Shown: positions 21,368-30,294, numbered from the stretch's first letter. The stretch is DNA of 64,000 nt from Nitrospiraceae bacterium (GCA_919902505.1 CAKKRE010000051.1:28118-92117), one strand, 5' to 3'. Notes: generated by a model from the letters alone, not told the origin. A program made the numbers and translations.

Positions 21368-22639
21368 TCATTTTGGAGAGTGTGCATTTGAGGTCGAAGT
21401 TTCATTTGAGCCGGGATCTTCTTTTGACCCAGGAGCTTGTGATCCGGGGGGGTCCTTTGAAGCAGGCCCATCTGTAGTGATGAGATCATAACCGGGCGCC
21501 GGCGTCACGATGCGCACCTTGTCGCCTTCAAGCAAGGCGGCGCTCGGGTTGTTCACGATGCGGTCGCTCGTGGAAATTCCCTCTGCCACTTCGACGGCGC
21601 TGTCGAGGAGCCGGCTCACGGTGATCGGTTGTAAGTGCACGCGGTCATCCTGCGCCACCACGGCCACCTGTGTGCCATGCTCCTGGAACACCAACGCAGT
21701 GGACGGAATCGTGAACACTTTTCTGTCCACCGGCGCGGTAAGCACAACCTGGGCGTACGACCCGGGCCAGAGGGCGCGATCCTCGTTGTCGATCGTGAAG
21801 ACGGTAATGGCCGTGCGCGTGCTGACATCGAAGCCGCGGGCGACGGTCAAGAATTTTCCGGTGAAATGACGGCCGGGCAATTGCGGGACGGTCACGTTGG
21901 CTGTCAGGCCGGGCTGGAGGAATGGGCCGAACGACTCCGGCACGGAGACAAAGAGGCGCAGCATACTCACGTCGGCCACGGTGAAAAGATTGCTGATGGA
22001 ACCGGGCGTGCTGATCGTGCCTTCCTTATTGACATACTCGCCGACGTTGATGTTGCGTTGGGTCACCACTCCGTCATATGGCGCGACGATGGTTTTGAAT
22101 CGAATAAGCGCCTCGAAGTTCCTGACGTTCTGCTCAGCGGCCTTCACCCTGGCCAATTCCGCTTTGGCGTTGGCTTCCTGCACCGAGATCGACTGCTCGG
22201 AGACCGCATGGTTTTTTCGCAGCGCCACCCAGCGCTTTGCGGTCAAGTCGGCCAATGCGTATTTCGCCTGTTCGGCCGCGAGATCCGCCCGGGCCTGTTC
22301 ATATTGCGCATCGAGGGCCGGCGCGTTGATTTCGGCGAGCACTTCGCCTTTCTTCACGAGCGCACCGTAGTCTTTGTACCACATCTTCACATAGCCCGAG
22401 ACTTGCGCGTAGATCGGCGCTTGAAACCAAGCCTGAACATTGCCGGGGAGCGTAATGGTCTCGGACGGCGGCACCGGCTTCGGATAGATGACCGCCACAG
22501 TGGGGACGGCATCTTCGAGCGTGTTCTCGCGTAGCAGAGCGGCGTCGCTTTTGCTGTCATAAATCCGATAGCCGAGGTAGAGCACACACAGGAGGATCGC
22601 TGAGATTGTAACGAGCTTTCCACGCAGGATCTTAGCCAT
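21368..22639 (-). CDS. RND efflux periplasmic adaptor (HlyD/AcrA family)
   Basis: Membrane fusion protein linking pump to outer-membrane channel. An N-terminal anchor (LVTISAILLCVLYLGYRIY) is followed by a barrel-sandwich/lipoyl half (YAQVSGYVKMWYKDYGALVK), an alpha-helical hairpin near residues 120-185 (YEQARADLAAEQAKYALADL), the second lipoyl half (IVAPYDGVVTQRNINVGEYV) and a beta-barrel. The final 35 residues are Pro/Ser/Gly-rich and probably disordered. The stop of the upstream pump half and this start overlap in TAATG, so translation is coupled. Confidence 0.92.
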   Translation of the reverse strand: MAKILRGKLVTISAILLCVLYLGYRIYDSKSDAALLRENTLEDAVPTVAVIYPKPVPPSETITLPGNVQAWFQAPIYAQVSGYVKMWYKDYGALVKKGEVLAEINAPALDAQYEQARADLAAEQAKYALADLTAKRWVALRKNHAVSEQSISVQEANAKAELARVKAAEQNVRNFEALIRFKTIVAPYDGVVTQRNINVGEYVNKEGTISTPGSISNLFTVADVSMLRLFVSVPESFGPFLQPGLTANVTVPQLPGRHFTGKFLTVARGFDVSTRTAITVFTIDNEDRALWPGSYAQVVLTAPVDRKVFTIPSTALVFQEHGTQVAVVAQDDRVHLQPITVSRLLDSAVEVAEGISTSDRIVNNPSAALLEGDKVRIVTPAPGYDLITTDGPASKDPPGSQAPGSKEDPGSNETSTSNAHSPK

Positions 22640-24333
22640 TATGCATTGACCTTTTGGCGAGCGGTTCGTCGGGTATAGAAGATGGTATACACGCAGGGCA
22701 CGAAGAACAGGGTGAACAATGTGGCGACGAGTAAGCCGCCGATCACGGCGCGACCCAACGGCGCGTTCGCGGAATACCCCGTCGCCATGGGGACCATTCC
22801 GATGATCATCGCCGAAGCCGTCATGAGCACGGGGCGGAAGCGGGTCGTTCCGGCTTCAATCGCGGCCCGCAAGGCGTCGCCGTGCTCTTCGAGCCGTTCG
22901 CGGGCGTAGGAGACGACGAGGATCGAATTAGCGGTGGCCGTGCCCATGGTCATGATGGCGCCCGTCAGTGCAGGCTCCGACAGCCGCGTATGGGTCAGGA
23001 ACAAGGCCCATGCGATGCCCGCGAGCGCGCCGGGCAGGGCCGTAATGATGATGAAGGGGTCCAGCCAGGATTGAAAGTTGACGACGATCAGCAGATAGAC
23101 CAGGGCGATTGCGACGAGCAGCCCGAAGATCAGCTCGAAATAAGCGTCGTGCATCAGCGAGGCCTGGCCGTGGATTTCGAGCGCGGCGCTGCGGGGCAAC
23201 TCGTGCTCCATGCTCTTGGCGATGGTTTCGACATCCGCCAGCACACCGCCGAGGTCGCGTCCTTCGGCGGAGACATAGATGTTGAACAGCGGCATGATGT
23301 TCCCGTGTGTAATCACGCCCGGTGTCCCCTCCGCTGAAATATTGGCTAAATTGCCGAGCAGCTGCATCTCCTGACCGTTCGGAGAAAGGCCTGAGGACTC
23401 GACCGGGATGGTCTTGAGACTATTGACGCTGTTGATCTGGGCCTGGGGCGTATAGACGTTGATCAGGTACGACATGCCGGTACTGGGATCGAGCCAATAG
23501 ATTTGGTCGACCTGCTGGCTCCCGGCGGTCGTCATGAGCAGATTGTCGGCCATCTCCTTCAGGGTTCTGTTCACGCCGAGTCCGAACGTGCGGTTGCCTT
23601 CGACCATGAGGGTCGGCGTGCGCATGGTTTGCTGGATCACCACGTCGGCGGCGCCGGGGATCTCGCGAAATTTGCCCGCCAATTTGCGGGCAAACTCGTA
23701 GTTGGGGTAGACGTCCGGCCCGTTGATTTGCACATCGATCGGCGCAGGCGCGCCGAAATTGAGAATTTTTGCGGTTAAATCGGAGGGCTGGAACGTGAAC
23801 TCCGTTCCCGGGTACCGCTCCCGCAAGCCCTTGCGAAGGATGCGGCGATAGTCCCAGACGGGAGACTTTTCATCCTTCAAGAGAATCGTCAGGTCGCAAT
23901 CCTGAGAGCCGATCGTCGGCGTCGGAATGAAGGCCAGGTTGTGCGGTCCGACCGGCAGGCCGCAATTGCTGACGACGTTTTCGACCTCGCCAGGCAGCAA
24001 CTCCTGGATGCTGGTGGAGACGAGCGTGGCAATGCGTCCTGACACTTCGATGCGCGTCCCGAGCGGCGCCCGCATATGCATCGTGATGATTCCCGACCGG
24101 ATCTCCGGGAAATAATCGCGTCCGAGGAAGAAAAAGAGGGACAGGGAACCCACCGCGACGATCAACGAGAGCGTGACGAAGGCGTTGCGATGGGCGATCG
24201 ACTGTTCGAGCAGCAGACCGTAGCGCTCGCGGAACCGATTGAAGCGGCGCTCGAATTCCTGCTGAAATCGTACGAAGGGGTTGCGCGATGGCGTCGGCCC
24301 GGACTGCACCGGCAATTCATGCGGCTGCGACAT
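22639..24333 (-). CDS. RND efflux permease, C-terminal half
   Basis: Inner-membrane proton-driven pump, second half. It begins with a cytoplasmic linker (RFQQEFERRFNRFRERYGL), then TM7 (VTLSLIVAVGSLSLFFFLGR), the second periplasmic porter domain, and the TM8-12 bundle (VAIALVYLLIVVNFQSW, GTATANSILVVSYARERLEE, LFTLFFVPCVYTIFY). The ATG lies inside the last codons of the first half in another frame and has AAGGGG 4 bases upstream, so it has its own ribosome binding site. Together the two products give about 1060 residues, the size of one AcrB-like pump. Confidence 0.88.
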   Translation of the reverse strand: MSQPHELPVQSGPTPSRNPFVRFQQEFERRFNRFRERYGLLLEQSIAHRNAFVTLSLIVAVGSLSLFFFLGRDYFPEIRSGIITMHMRAPLGTRIEVSGRIATLVSTSIQELLPGEVENVVSNCGLPVGPHNLAFIPTPTIGSQDCDLTILLKDEKSPVWDYRRILRKGLRERYPGTEFTFQPSDLTAKILNFGAPAPIDVQINGPDVYPNYEFARKLAGKFREIPGAADVVIQQTMRTPTLMVEGNRTFGLGVNRTLKEMADNLLMTTAGSQQVDQIYWLDPSTGMSYLINVYTPQAQINSVNSLKTIPVESSGLSPNGQEMQLLGNLANISAEGTPGVITHGNIMPLFNIYVSAEGRDLGGVLADVETIAKSMEHELPRSAALEIHGQASLMHDAYFELIFGLLVAIALVYLLIVVNFQSWLDPFIIITALPGALAGIAWALFLTHTRLSEPALTGAIMTMGTATANSILVVSYARERLEEHGDALRAAIEAGTTRFRPVLMTASAMIIGMVPMATGYSANAPLGRAVIGGLLVATLFTLFFVPCVYTIFYTRRTARQKVNA

Positions 24334-25816
24334 GGTGCCCCTTCATCATATATTTCGCCATGGTCGGGACCAGGGTGCGCGAGAGGATGAACGAGGCGAG
24401 CATCGCGATGATGATCGCCTCGGCCATGGGCTTGAACAGGTAGCCGGCGACGCCGCCGAGTTCGAAGAGCGGGAGCCAGACGATCGCGATGCAGAGGGTG
24501 GCGACGAGCGTCGGGACGACGATCTGATTGGCGGCGTCGATGATGGCCTGTTCGAGCGGCTTGCCCATCTCGATATGGCGATCGATGTTCTCGATCATCA
24601 CGGTCGCATCGTCGACCAGAATACCGACCGCCAGCGCCAGCCCGCCCAAGGTCATGACGTTGATCGTCTCTTCGAGCAGATGCAGGCCGATGATGGCGGT
24701 CAGAATGGACAGCGGGATGGAGGTCCAGACGATGACCGTCGCCCGCCAGGAGCCGAGCAGCAACAGCACGATGAGGCCGACCAGCGCACCGGCCATCAGC
24801 ATTTCGTGCAGGACATCCGAGATCGAATCCTTCACGAAGGTCGAGGCGTCGTCGAGCAGCTTGATCTCCACGCCCTCCGGAGAGATTTGTTGGGCGCGCG
24901 GAATCATCTTCTTGATGCCGTCGACCACGTCGAGGGTCGAGGCCTCGGTACTCTTCATCGCCACGAGGATGACGGTCTGTTTGCCCTTCACCAGCACCGC
25001 GTTCTGTTGCACCCGGCCCATGAGCTGCACCGTGGCGACGTCGCGCAGATAGATGAAGGCGTTGCCTTCCCGCTTGATCGGGATGTCGTTGAAATGCTCA
25101 ATGTTCATCGGTGATGCATTCGTCTGGACGATCCAGTCCGTCTGCTTGATCTTGATGTCGCCGGCCGGCAGCACGAGGTATTGCTTCATGAGGGCATCGT
25201 GAATGTCCGCCGGAGTCAGTTGCCGGGCGAGCAATTTATGCTGATCGAGGTTGACCATGACCTGCATGTCTTGGCCGCCGTAGGGGTGCGGCAGGACGAT
25301 GCCCGGCACCGTCACCAGCAGGGGGCGGATGCGCATGTAGACGAGGTTGTAGAGCTCCGCCGGCGTCAGGTGATCGGAGCTGATTTGGAGCATGGCCACT
25401 GGGATGGAGGACGGTGCGAGACGCATGACCATGGGGGGGGAAATGTCGGGCGGGAGCGCCTTCACGACGTTTTGGGCGATGCCCACGATATCCGCTTCGG
25501 CCCTGGCCACGTCGACGCCGTCCTGCAGGAAAATATTGGTGATGCTGCTCCCGAAGTAGGAGTGGCTGTGGATGTACTTGATGCCTTCCACCGTCGAGGT
25601 CAGGAAGCGTTCGAACAGATAGGTGATGCGACCTTCCACCTGCTGCGGTAGTAGGCCGCTATAGATCCAGACGACGGAGGTGACGGGAATCGTAATATTG
25701 GGGAAGATGTCGGTCGGCATGTGGAGCACGGTCTTGCTCCCCAACAGCAGGATGAGGATGGACATGACGACGAAGGTGTATGGCCTGCGCAGGGCGATGA
25801 GGACGATCTCGTTCAT
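24317..25816 (-). CDS. RND efflux permease, N-terminal half
   Basis: First half of the split pump, 499 residues. The frame is open further upstream, but the ATG at 25814-25816 with GGGGAG before it gives the typical RND start MNEIVLIALRRPYTF. TM1 is near residues 10-30, then the first porter domain, then the TM2-6 bundle with the proton-relay motif ILVDDATVMIEN near residue 397. The protein ends just after TM6 (KYMMKGHH), a structural boundary between the two repeats of RND pumps. The final 17 bases overlap the second half in the +1 frame. The order (pump, pump, adaptor, channel) differs from the common adaptor-first order. Confidence 0.88.
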   Translation of the reverse strand: MNEIVLIALRRPYTFVVMSILILLLGSKTVLHMPTDIFPNITIPVTSVVWIYSGLLPQQVEGRITYLFERFLTSTVEGIKYIHSHSYFGSSITNIFLQDGVDVARAEADIVGIAQNVVKALPPDISPPMVMRLAPSSIPVAMLQISSDHLTPAELYNLVYMRIRPLLVTVPGIVLPHPYGGQDMQVMVNLDQHKLLARQLTPADIHDALMKQYLVLPAGDIKIKQTDWIVQTNASPMNIEHFNDIPIKREGNAFIYLRDVATVQLMGRVQQNAVLVKGKQTVILVAMKSTEASTLDVVDGIKKMIPRAQQISPEGVEIKLLDDASTFVKDSISDVLHEMLMAGALVGLIVLLLLGSWRATVIVWTSIPLSILTAIIGLHLLEETINVMTLGGLALAVGILVDDATVMIENIDRHIEMGKPLEQAIIDAANQIVVPTLVATLCIAIVWLPLFELGGVAGYLFKPMAEAIIIAMLASFILSRTLVPTMAKYMMKGHHVAAA

Positions 25817-26390
25817 GCATGCTCCCCGCAAGAAGCTTTGTGATGTGCTGTCATTCGAGCCACGCGATCCCTCATGGACGTCCTTGGGGTCGGTTGCCGA
25901 AAGGGGCCCGCCCCATTTGCCGTTGCACCGGCCGGTCATGATTCAGTGAGCCATCGTCTTCCTCAGTTCGAATGATGTTGGATCGGGCTGATCCGTCATG
26001 AGAGGAGATGTAGCAAGGGGCTTGCCGCGGAATTGCGATTGCGCCGCAACGGGCCAGGACGGACTAGGTGCCATATATGGGCAGCCTGCGCGTCGGCAGC
26101 TCCTCGACATAGTGTCTCCATTGCGGAAGGCTTGTCGGAAGTGCAGATCCGCTCTGCGCGCACTGTGCGGAAGTTCACGATTCTGTGGGGCCGGCTCGGC
26201 GCCTGATGCAGCAAGGATTCGAAACGCGATCCCAAATACTGTGGCCGCTGAGTGATTTGTCCGAAGTGTGCCCATGGATTCGATCGGTGGCATTGATATT
26301 GCGACCCTTCCTGCCTGGTTCGACCGCATCGACACCGCATGACGCAGATGTCGACTGATCCCATCTTCTAATCCCGGGAGGCTGAGCAGG
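25817..26390. other. divergent intergenic region, no gene recognised
   Basis: About 570 bases separate the efflux operon (minus) from modA (plus). Short open frames in several phases show no family resemblance. Promoters for both directions should lie here. GGGAGG about 11 bases before the modA ATG is its likely ribosome binding site. No riboswitch-like structure was recognised. Confidence 0.4.
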
Positions 26391-27221
26391 ATGAAAGCAT
26401 TGGCGAATATGCCGAAAGTTGGAATGGCCTTGTATCTTGCTGGTCTCGTCGCGACCGTCGCGCCGTTTGTAGGGCCGGCGCAAGCGGAGTCTCTCACGAT
26501 CGGGGCAGCCTACAGTCTCAAACCGGCCTTCCAGGAAATCGTGCCGATCTTCGAGCGGGAATATGGCGCGGCGGTGAAGGTCGTCTACGGCCCATCGCAA
26601 ACGCTGCGCCGGGAAATTGAGCAGGGGGCGGCGATCGATGTGTTCCTGCCTGCGGCGGCGGAAGAAATCGAGAAATTGCAGAAGAAAGGTCTGACGCTCG
26701 GTGAGGGGGCGCGGATCTATGGACAAACCTCACTTGTGCTCGTCATGTCGGCGGCCTCCAGGGCCACGCCGGTTTCCTTCCGTGATGTGTCGCTCAATCG
26801 GGCGTTTCGTATCGCCCTCGGCGATCCGAAGACGTCGGGGCTGGGTGACATCACGGCCCGGACGCTCACACGGGTCGATCCGGCCTACAAGAATCGCTTC
26901 CAGGCGGTCTATGCCAAGCATAGTGAAGAGATCGTGAATCTGATTCACCGCGGTGAGGCCGATGCAGGGATCCTCTATCGCGTGGACGCGATCAACAGCG
27001 GGGATGTCCGCATCATCGATGAAAGTCCGGCTGGATCACATAGGCCGGTGTATTTCGGTCAGGCGGTGGTCTGGACCTGCCGGACTGAGTCGTTTGTGGT
27101 GGCCGAGGAGTTTCTCGATTTCATGATGAGCCCCCGCATTCAGAAGCTGCTGCTCAAGTATGGGTTCGAGCCGATGCCGGTGCTCGGAGCAGGTGATGGG
27201 GGAAGACGCGCCGCGCCGTAA
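26391..27221 (+). CDS. modA: molybdate ABC transporter substrate-binding protein
   Basis: Periplasmic binding protein for molybdate or tungstate. A signal peptide ending GPAQAES is followed by the ModA pattern: IGAAYSLKPAFQEIVPIFER, VVYGPSQTLRREIEQGA, DVFLPAAAEEIEKL, ALGDPKTSGLGD and ADAGILYRVDA. At 276 residues it is slightly longer than typical ModA. No modB or modC follows; downstream is an IS630 insertion that may have separated it from partners. Anion specificity is uncertain, since related proteins bind other oxyanions. Confidence 0.88.
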   Translation: MKALANMPKVGMALYLAGLVATVAPFVGPAQAESLTIGAAYSLKPAFQEIVPIFEREYGAAVKVVYGPSQTLRREIEQGAAIDVFLPAAAEEIEKLQKKGLTLGEGARIYGQTSLVLVMSAASRATPVSFRDVSLNRAFRIALGDPKTSGLGDITARTLTRVDPAYKNRFQAVYAKHSEEIVNLIHRGEADAGILYRVDAINSGDVRIIDESPAGSHRPVYFGQAVVWTCRTESFVVAEEFLDFMMSPRIQKLLLKYGFEPMPVLGAGDGGRRAAP

Positions 27222-27244
27222 GTACGAGGCAATGGACGTACTTA

Positions 27245-28336
27245 CTCAGAAGTCAGGAATATAGGCAACCCTCGGATGCTTGAAGAATGACCGCACCAGC
27301 GCGGGCCTGCGCCCAATCTCAGCCAACTGCGTGGTCACGCGGTCAGCGAGCGTCTCGCCCTTCTGCCGCGGACGCCGGGCATGGCCCGTACGGTTGGTGT
27401 GGCTCCAGACCAGTTCGTCGGAGTTGAGGTCGGGGGCATCGCCGGGCAGGTAGTGCAGCGTCAGCCTACCGTTGAGCTCCGCGACGTACGGTGTGACCGC
27501 CTTGGTCTTGTGCGCCGGCAAGCCGTCCAGGATCAAATGCAGGGGCCGACGACGGCCGCGCAGCATCCGGCGCAGCAACGTGACGAACAACTCGCCAGTC
27601 AGGCCACCGGGATAGGTGGCGAACCAGAAGGCGCCCTTGGCACTGACCGCCGAGGCGGCGCTGATACTCTGGCGCTGGCCGGGGACCGACACCACCGGCG
27701 TCTGGCCCTTGACACCCCAGGTCGTGCCCTGCACGGCATCGGCGCGAAAGCCCGATTCATCCCAGAAATAGATCTCCGCCGTGTCCCGCTTGGCTGTTCG
27801 TACAATGGCCGGATACGTTTCGCGCTGCCAGCGTGCAATCGCCGCGGGATCGCGCTGGTAGGCGCGCTGCAGCGGCTTTTGCGGTGTCAGACCTTGACGC
27901 GCCAGCAACGCTCCGATCGAGGCCAAGCTCAAGTGCACATCGAAGCGCTGGGCAATCAATTCGCGCACGATCTGGCGGGTCCACAGCCCAAAATCGAACC
28001 CGTATTGCAGCGGGGTCTTGCCGTTGCCCCAGCGAAACACCTGCCGTTCCTGCCCCGCGGTCAGGGTGCGCGGACGACCGGTCGCCGGCCGTGCCGCCCA
28101 CGCCGTGAGTCCCTTGCCGCGACCGTGGGCCGCCTTGAGCCAGCCGTAAATCGTGCAGCGATGAAACCCGTAGCTGGCGATCACCTCACTCGGCCGCTCG
28201 CCCTCGCGCACCCGCTCCACGGCCATCGTGCGAATGGTCTCCAAGGTCCCGTGATCCAGCGTGCGTCCGTCTCGTTTCATGGCGAGACGGAGCAGCTCAC
28301 ATTCGAATACTGTTGTCTATATTCCTGACCTGTGAG
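27245..28336. mobile_element. IS630-family insertion sequence
   Basis: The 1092-bp element carries one transposase gene and terminal inverted repeats: left CTCAGAAGTCAGGAATATAG, right (reverse complement) CTCACAGGTCAGGAATATAG, 18 of 20 matching. A TA dinucleotide flanks each end (27243-27244 and 28337-28338), the target duplication expected for IS630/Tc1-type transposition. It sits 24 bases after the modA stop. Confidence 0.88.
27246..28280 (-). CDS. IS630-family transposase
   Basis: A single-frame transposase of 344 residues. The N-terminal helix-turn-helix (RPSEVIASYGFHRCTIYGWL) and winged-helix region precede a DDE catalytic core with the first Asp in EIYFWDESGF, the second in HLILDGLPAHK and the last acid in PDLNSDELVW. 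The stop codon lies inside the left terminal repeat. All catalytic residues are present, so the element may be active. Confidence 0.93.
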   Translation of the reverse strand: MKRDGRTLDHGTLETIRTMAVERVREGERPSEVIASYGFHRCTIYGWLKAAHGRGKGLTAWAARPATGRPRTLTAGQERQVFRWGNGKTPLQYGFDFGLWTRQIVRELIAQRFDVHLSLASIGALLARQGLTPQKPLQRAYQRDPAAIARWQRETYPAIVRTAKRDTAEIYFWDESGFRADAVQGTTWGVKGQTPVVSVPGQRQSISAASAVSAKGAFWFATYPGGLTGELFVTLLRRMLRGRRRPLHLILDGLPAHKTKAVTPYVAELNGRLTLHYLPGDAPDLNSDELVWSHTNRTGHARRPRQKGETLADRVTTQLAEIGRRPALVRSFFKHPRVAYIPDF

Positions 28337-28627
28337 TAAGGCGGCAGAAGAAATAGTACCAGGAACTTTTTCGGCCTTTTCGAAATGACTTCTGACACCA
28401 TTCTCCGGTCAGTTTTAACCCCGCTCGACATGCGCGAGGCAGAAGGCCAAGGCCAATGTTGTACGGTCATCGGGTTGAGCGTATTCCTGAAGCTTGCTTG
28501 ATTGAAAGGCGTTTTGCCGATATCAACGGTAGGTAATAGAAATGGTCCCAGGAACCGAACCATTATCCGAAAACAGGCGTCATTTCCTGCGCCCCAGGCT
28601 TACCGTCAGGTCTGGCGAATATGTCTT

Positions 28628-28921
28628 CTAGCGATTCGCCGTGACCGCGAGCCGGAATCCCAAGGCGTGGAGGAGGGCATCGAGACTTCTGAGTTCCGGG
28701 TTGCCGCGATCTGACAGCATTCTATAGAGGCTTTCAAGGTTCAGTTTCGCCTTCTCGGCAAGTTGTGCGACCCCACCTTGCGCTTCGGCGACGTTCCTCA
28801 GCGCGAGCAAGAACAGCTCGGGATCATCTTCCTCCAACGCCGCGTTCAAATACTCTTCAGCCTCTCCCGAATCTCGCAGGCTCTCAATCAGATCCGGCTG
28901 ATACGCTCTGCTCTTTTTCAT
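28628..28921 (-). CDS. HTH addiction-module antitoxin (COG3636-like), toxin missing
   Basis: A 97-residue helix-turn-helix protein of the antidote family paired with RelE-like killer proteins. Visible features are the N-terminal LIESLRDSGEAEEYLNAALE, the family core DPELFLLALRNVAEAQGGVA and the HTH helices LAEKAKLNLESLYRMLSD. In complete pairs the toxin lies just upstream with an ATGA overlap. Here the bases before the ATG read, in the overlapping frame, as about a dozen toxin-like codons ending RRP and TGA, and then run into unrelated pseudogene sequence. I infer that the toxin has been deleted apart from its tail. Confidence 0.75.
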   Translation of the reverse strand: MKKSRAYQPDLIESLRDSGEAEEYLNAALEEDDPELFLLALRNVAEAQGGVAQLAEKAKLNLESLYRMLSDRGNPELRSLDALLHALGFRLAVTANR

Positions 28922-28978
28922 GGCCTCCTCTGCCGCAATGCCAAAGCCTTGATTCTACTTCAGCGGATCAGCGAATCC

Positions 28979-29140
28979 TCATTCCCTCTTCTCCGCCACA
29001 TCGAACTGCAGCCCGCTTGATCCCTCACCCCGGCCTGGTTCTTTGCGGCGTCCGACCCAGAGATGCGTCGAGCCGTCGATCCATCTGGCGTATTGATAGG
29101 TGCGCGTAACCCTGGCCCCTTCGCGCGGTACTTCCTCTTC
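28979..29140 (-). pseudogene. fragment homologous to the C-terminus of the 571-residue operon protein
   Basis: The minus-strand frame encodes EEEVPREGARVTRTYQYARW, then a segment ending QFDVAEKRE and TGA. It aligns codon for codon with the end of the gene at 30589-32304. Most differences are third-position or conservative changes, so both copies were once under protein-level selection. The fragment follows, in the same frame, directly after the TAA of the DUF499-like remnant. It is the only trace here of a second copy of that gene. Confidence 0.8.
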
Positions 29141-29278
29141 TTAGTCCTTGTAGTCCTTCGGCGCGGTCCCTGCCACGACCTGTTCCAGCGCAATGGCGAA
29201 TTCATCGGGATTGAACGACCGGCCCTCGTGGACTTCCGCACGAGGCGTTGCGATTTTGTACCGAAGTTCGAGTGTCAT
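29141..29278 (-). pseudogene. N-terminal remnant of a DUF499-like ATPase gene
   Basis: A 45-codon frame from the ATG at 29276-29278, ending DYKD and TAA. The peptide (starting MTLELRYKIATPRAEVHEG, then SFNPDEFAIALEQVVAG) matches my memory of the N-terminus of DUF499/COG1483 ATPases, proteins of about 1000 residues found in defence islands with DUF1156 DNA methylases. Only the first few percent of such a gene would remain. If the family assignment is wrong, this is a small intact ORF of unknown function. Confidence 0.5.
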
Positions 29279-29291
29279 TACCCAACTCCGT

Positions 29292-29700
29292 TCAAGAGGT
29301 CAGGGGCAATGAGGCACGTACGGTTTCTCGTACAGAGCGTGCCGTCGCAACCGCCCGATCGGCTTCAGTGCGATCGATGGGGTCCCAATCGCCTGGATAC
29401 CGCGCTTCGATGGTGTAGCGATTCAGGGGCTGGACCTCCTGCATATGCACGCCCCGTAAGCCTGCGGTCATCGCGAGGTTCAGGAGTACCACGAGATCAT
29501 GTGATCGAAGGAGATCTGTATGCCTGAAGGTAAGCCAGCCCTTGAGGTACTTTTCAACACATTGCTGCGCGTGGAAGCATACGGTATCGAAGGGGCAATC
29601 ATCACAGATCGTGAGGGTATGTTCCGCGTTCCGCAAATCGTGGTCCGCCTTTATCCAGCCATTGCCGGACTTGCCGGGCCACGTCAGGCGGCTCTGTCAT
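29292..29700 (-). pseudogene. HEPN-domain toxin gene, frameshifted
   Basis: HEPN half of an MNT/HEPN toxin-antitoxin pair (HEPN proteins are RNases). The ATG at 29698-29700 overlaps the last 17 bases of the nucleotidyltransferase gene and starts MTEPPDVARQVRQWLDK. One extra G near 29648 breaks the frame; skipping it continues ADHDLRNAEHTLTICDDCPF, then FHAQQCVEKYLKGWL, LRSHDLVVLL and YTIEARYPGDWD, the normal HEPN pattern to the TGA at 29292. A sequencing error in a short run could mimic this. Confidence 0.8.
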
Positions 29701-30028
29701 ACATCACACGTCCTTCCAGGGCTGCGGGCCGCAGTAGCGAACCGATCTGGTGGCGGCCGCGCTCAAAATCCTCTGGGGTCACCACAATGAGGTCGAGCGG
29801 AACCATCCGGTCTGCGAGGGCCATATCGATTTCTGTGGCCTTTTGACGTTTCGAGCCCTCTATCGGCATCACCACCAACAAATCCACGTCGCTATCCGGG
29901 CGTGCGTCTCCACGCGCGTGCGATCCGAATAGGATGATTTTGTCCGGATGAAATTGCGCGGCAATCCGCCGCACCATTTCGCGAATGGTGTCCTGGACTC
30001 GAATGGAATCCGTTCCTCGCATCGCCAC
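29684..30028 (-). CDS. MNT-type minimal nucleotidyltransferase antitoxin
   Basis: A 114-residue protein with the minimal nucleotidyltransferase motif LFGSHARGDARPDSDVDLLV near residues 35-53. Such MNT proteins pair with HEPN toxins and in studied cases inactivate them by nucleotide addition. The GTG start at 30028 has AGGAGG seven bases upstream; an ATG two codons later is possible. The HEPN gene overlaps its end, and that partner is frameshifted. It lies between the remnants of DUF1156-like and DUF499-like genes. Confidence 0.85.
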   Translation of the reverse strand: MAMRGTDSIRVQDTIREMVRRIAAQFHPDKIILFGSHARGDARPDSDVDLLVVMPIEGSKRQKATEIDMALADRMVPLDLIVVTPEDFERGRHQIGSLLRPAALEGRVMYDRAA

Positions 30029-30080
30029 GTCATGACCTCCTGAAGAGAGGCACTGTACTCTTTTTCTCCGTATTCGTCAT

Positions 30081-30294
30081 CTAGCAGGATGCGGAAAAAG
30101 TCTGCCAGCGGCGTTCTCGCGGCGCTCGAAGGTTCACCGTACGGCGCGAGTACGATTCGCCTCTTCGCTTGCTGCGGCCTTGCTGGACGGCCTTTTTGCG
30201 CATCCTGCGGGTTATTGTCATACCGACACGGCGCATGAGTGGATCGCAGTGTATTGCGCACCCATCGAGTTTTTCCGCAGCCTGCTAGGCGCCG
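30081..30294. repeat. dispersed inverted repeat with outer inverted ends (MITE-like)
   Basis: A strong copy of the family at 16869: arms GCAGGATGCGGAAAAAG (30084-30100) and GGCCTTTTTGCGCATCCTGC (about 30189-30208, complementary to the first), with CCAGC/GCTGG further in. A second inverted end, CTAGCAGGCTGCGGAAAAA on the minus strand, closes at about 30294, so the whole 30081-30294 is bounded by related inverted CTAGCAGG ends. No coding capacity. It abuts the end of the DUF1156-like remnant. Confidence 0.6.

Noticed and set aside
28341..28627. Related phrases GAAATAGTACCAGGAAC and GAAATGGTCCCAGGAAC as a possible small repeat element
   Set aside because: Only two imperfect occurrences about 180 bp apart, no clear boundaries and no associated gene.
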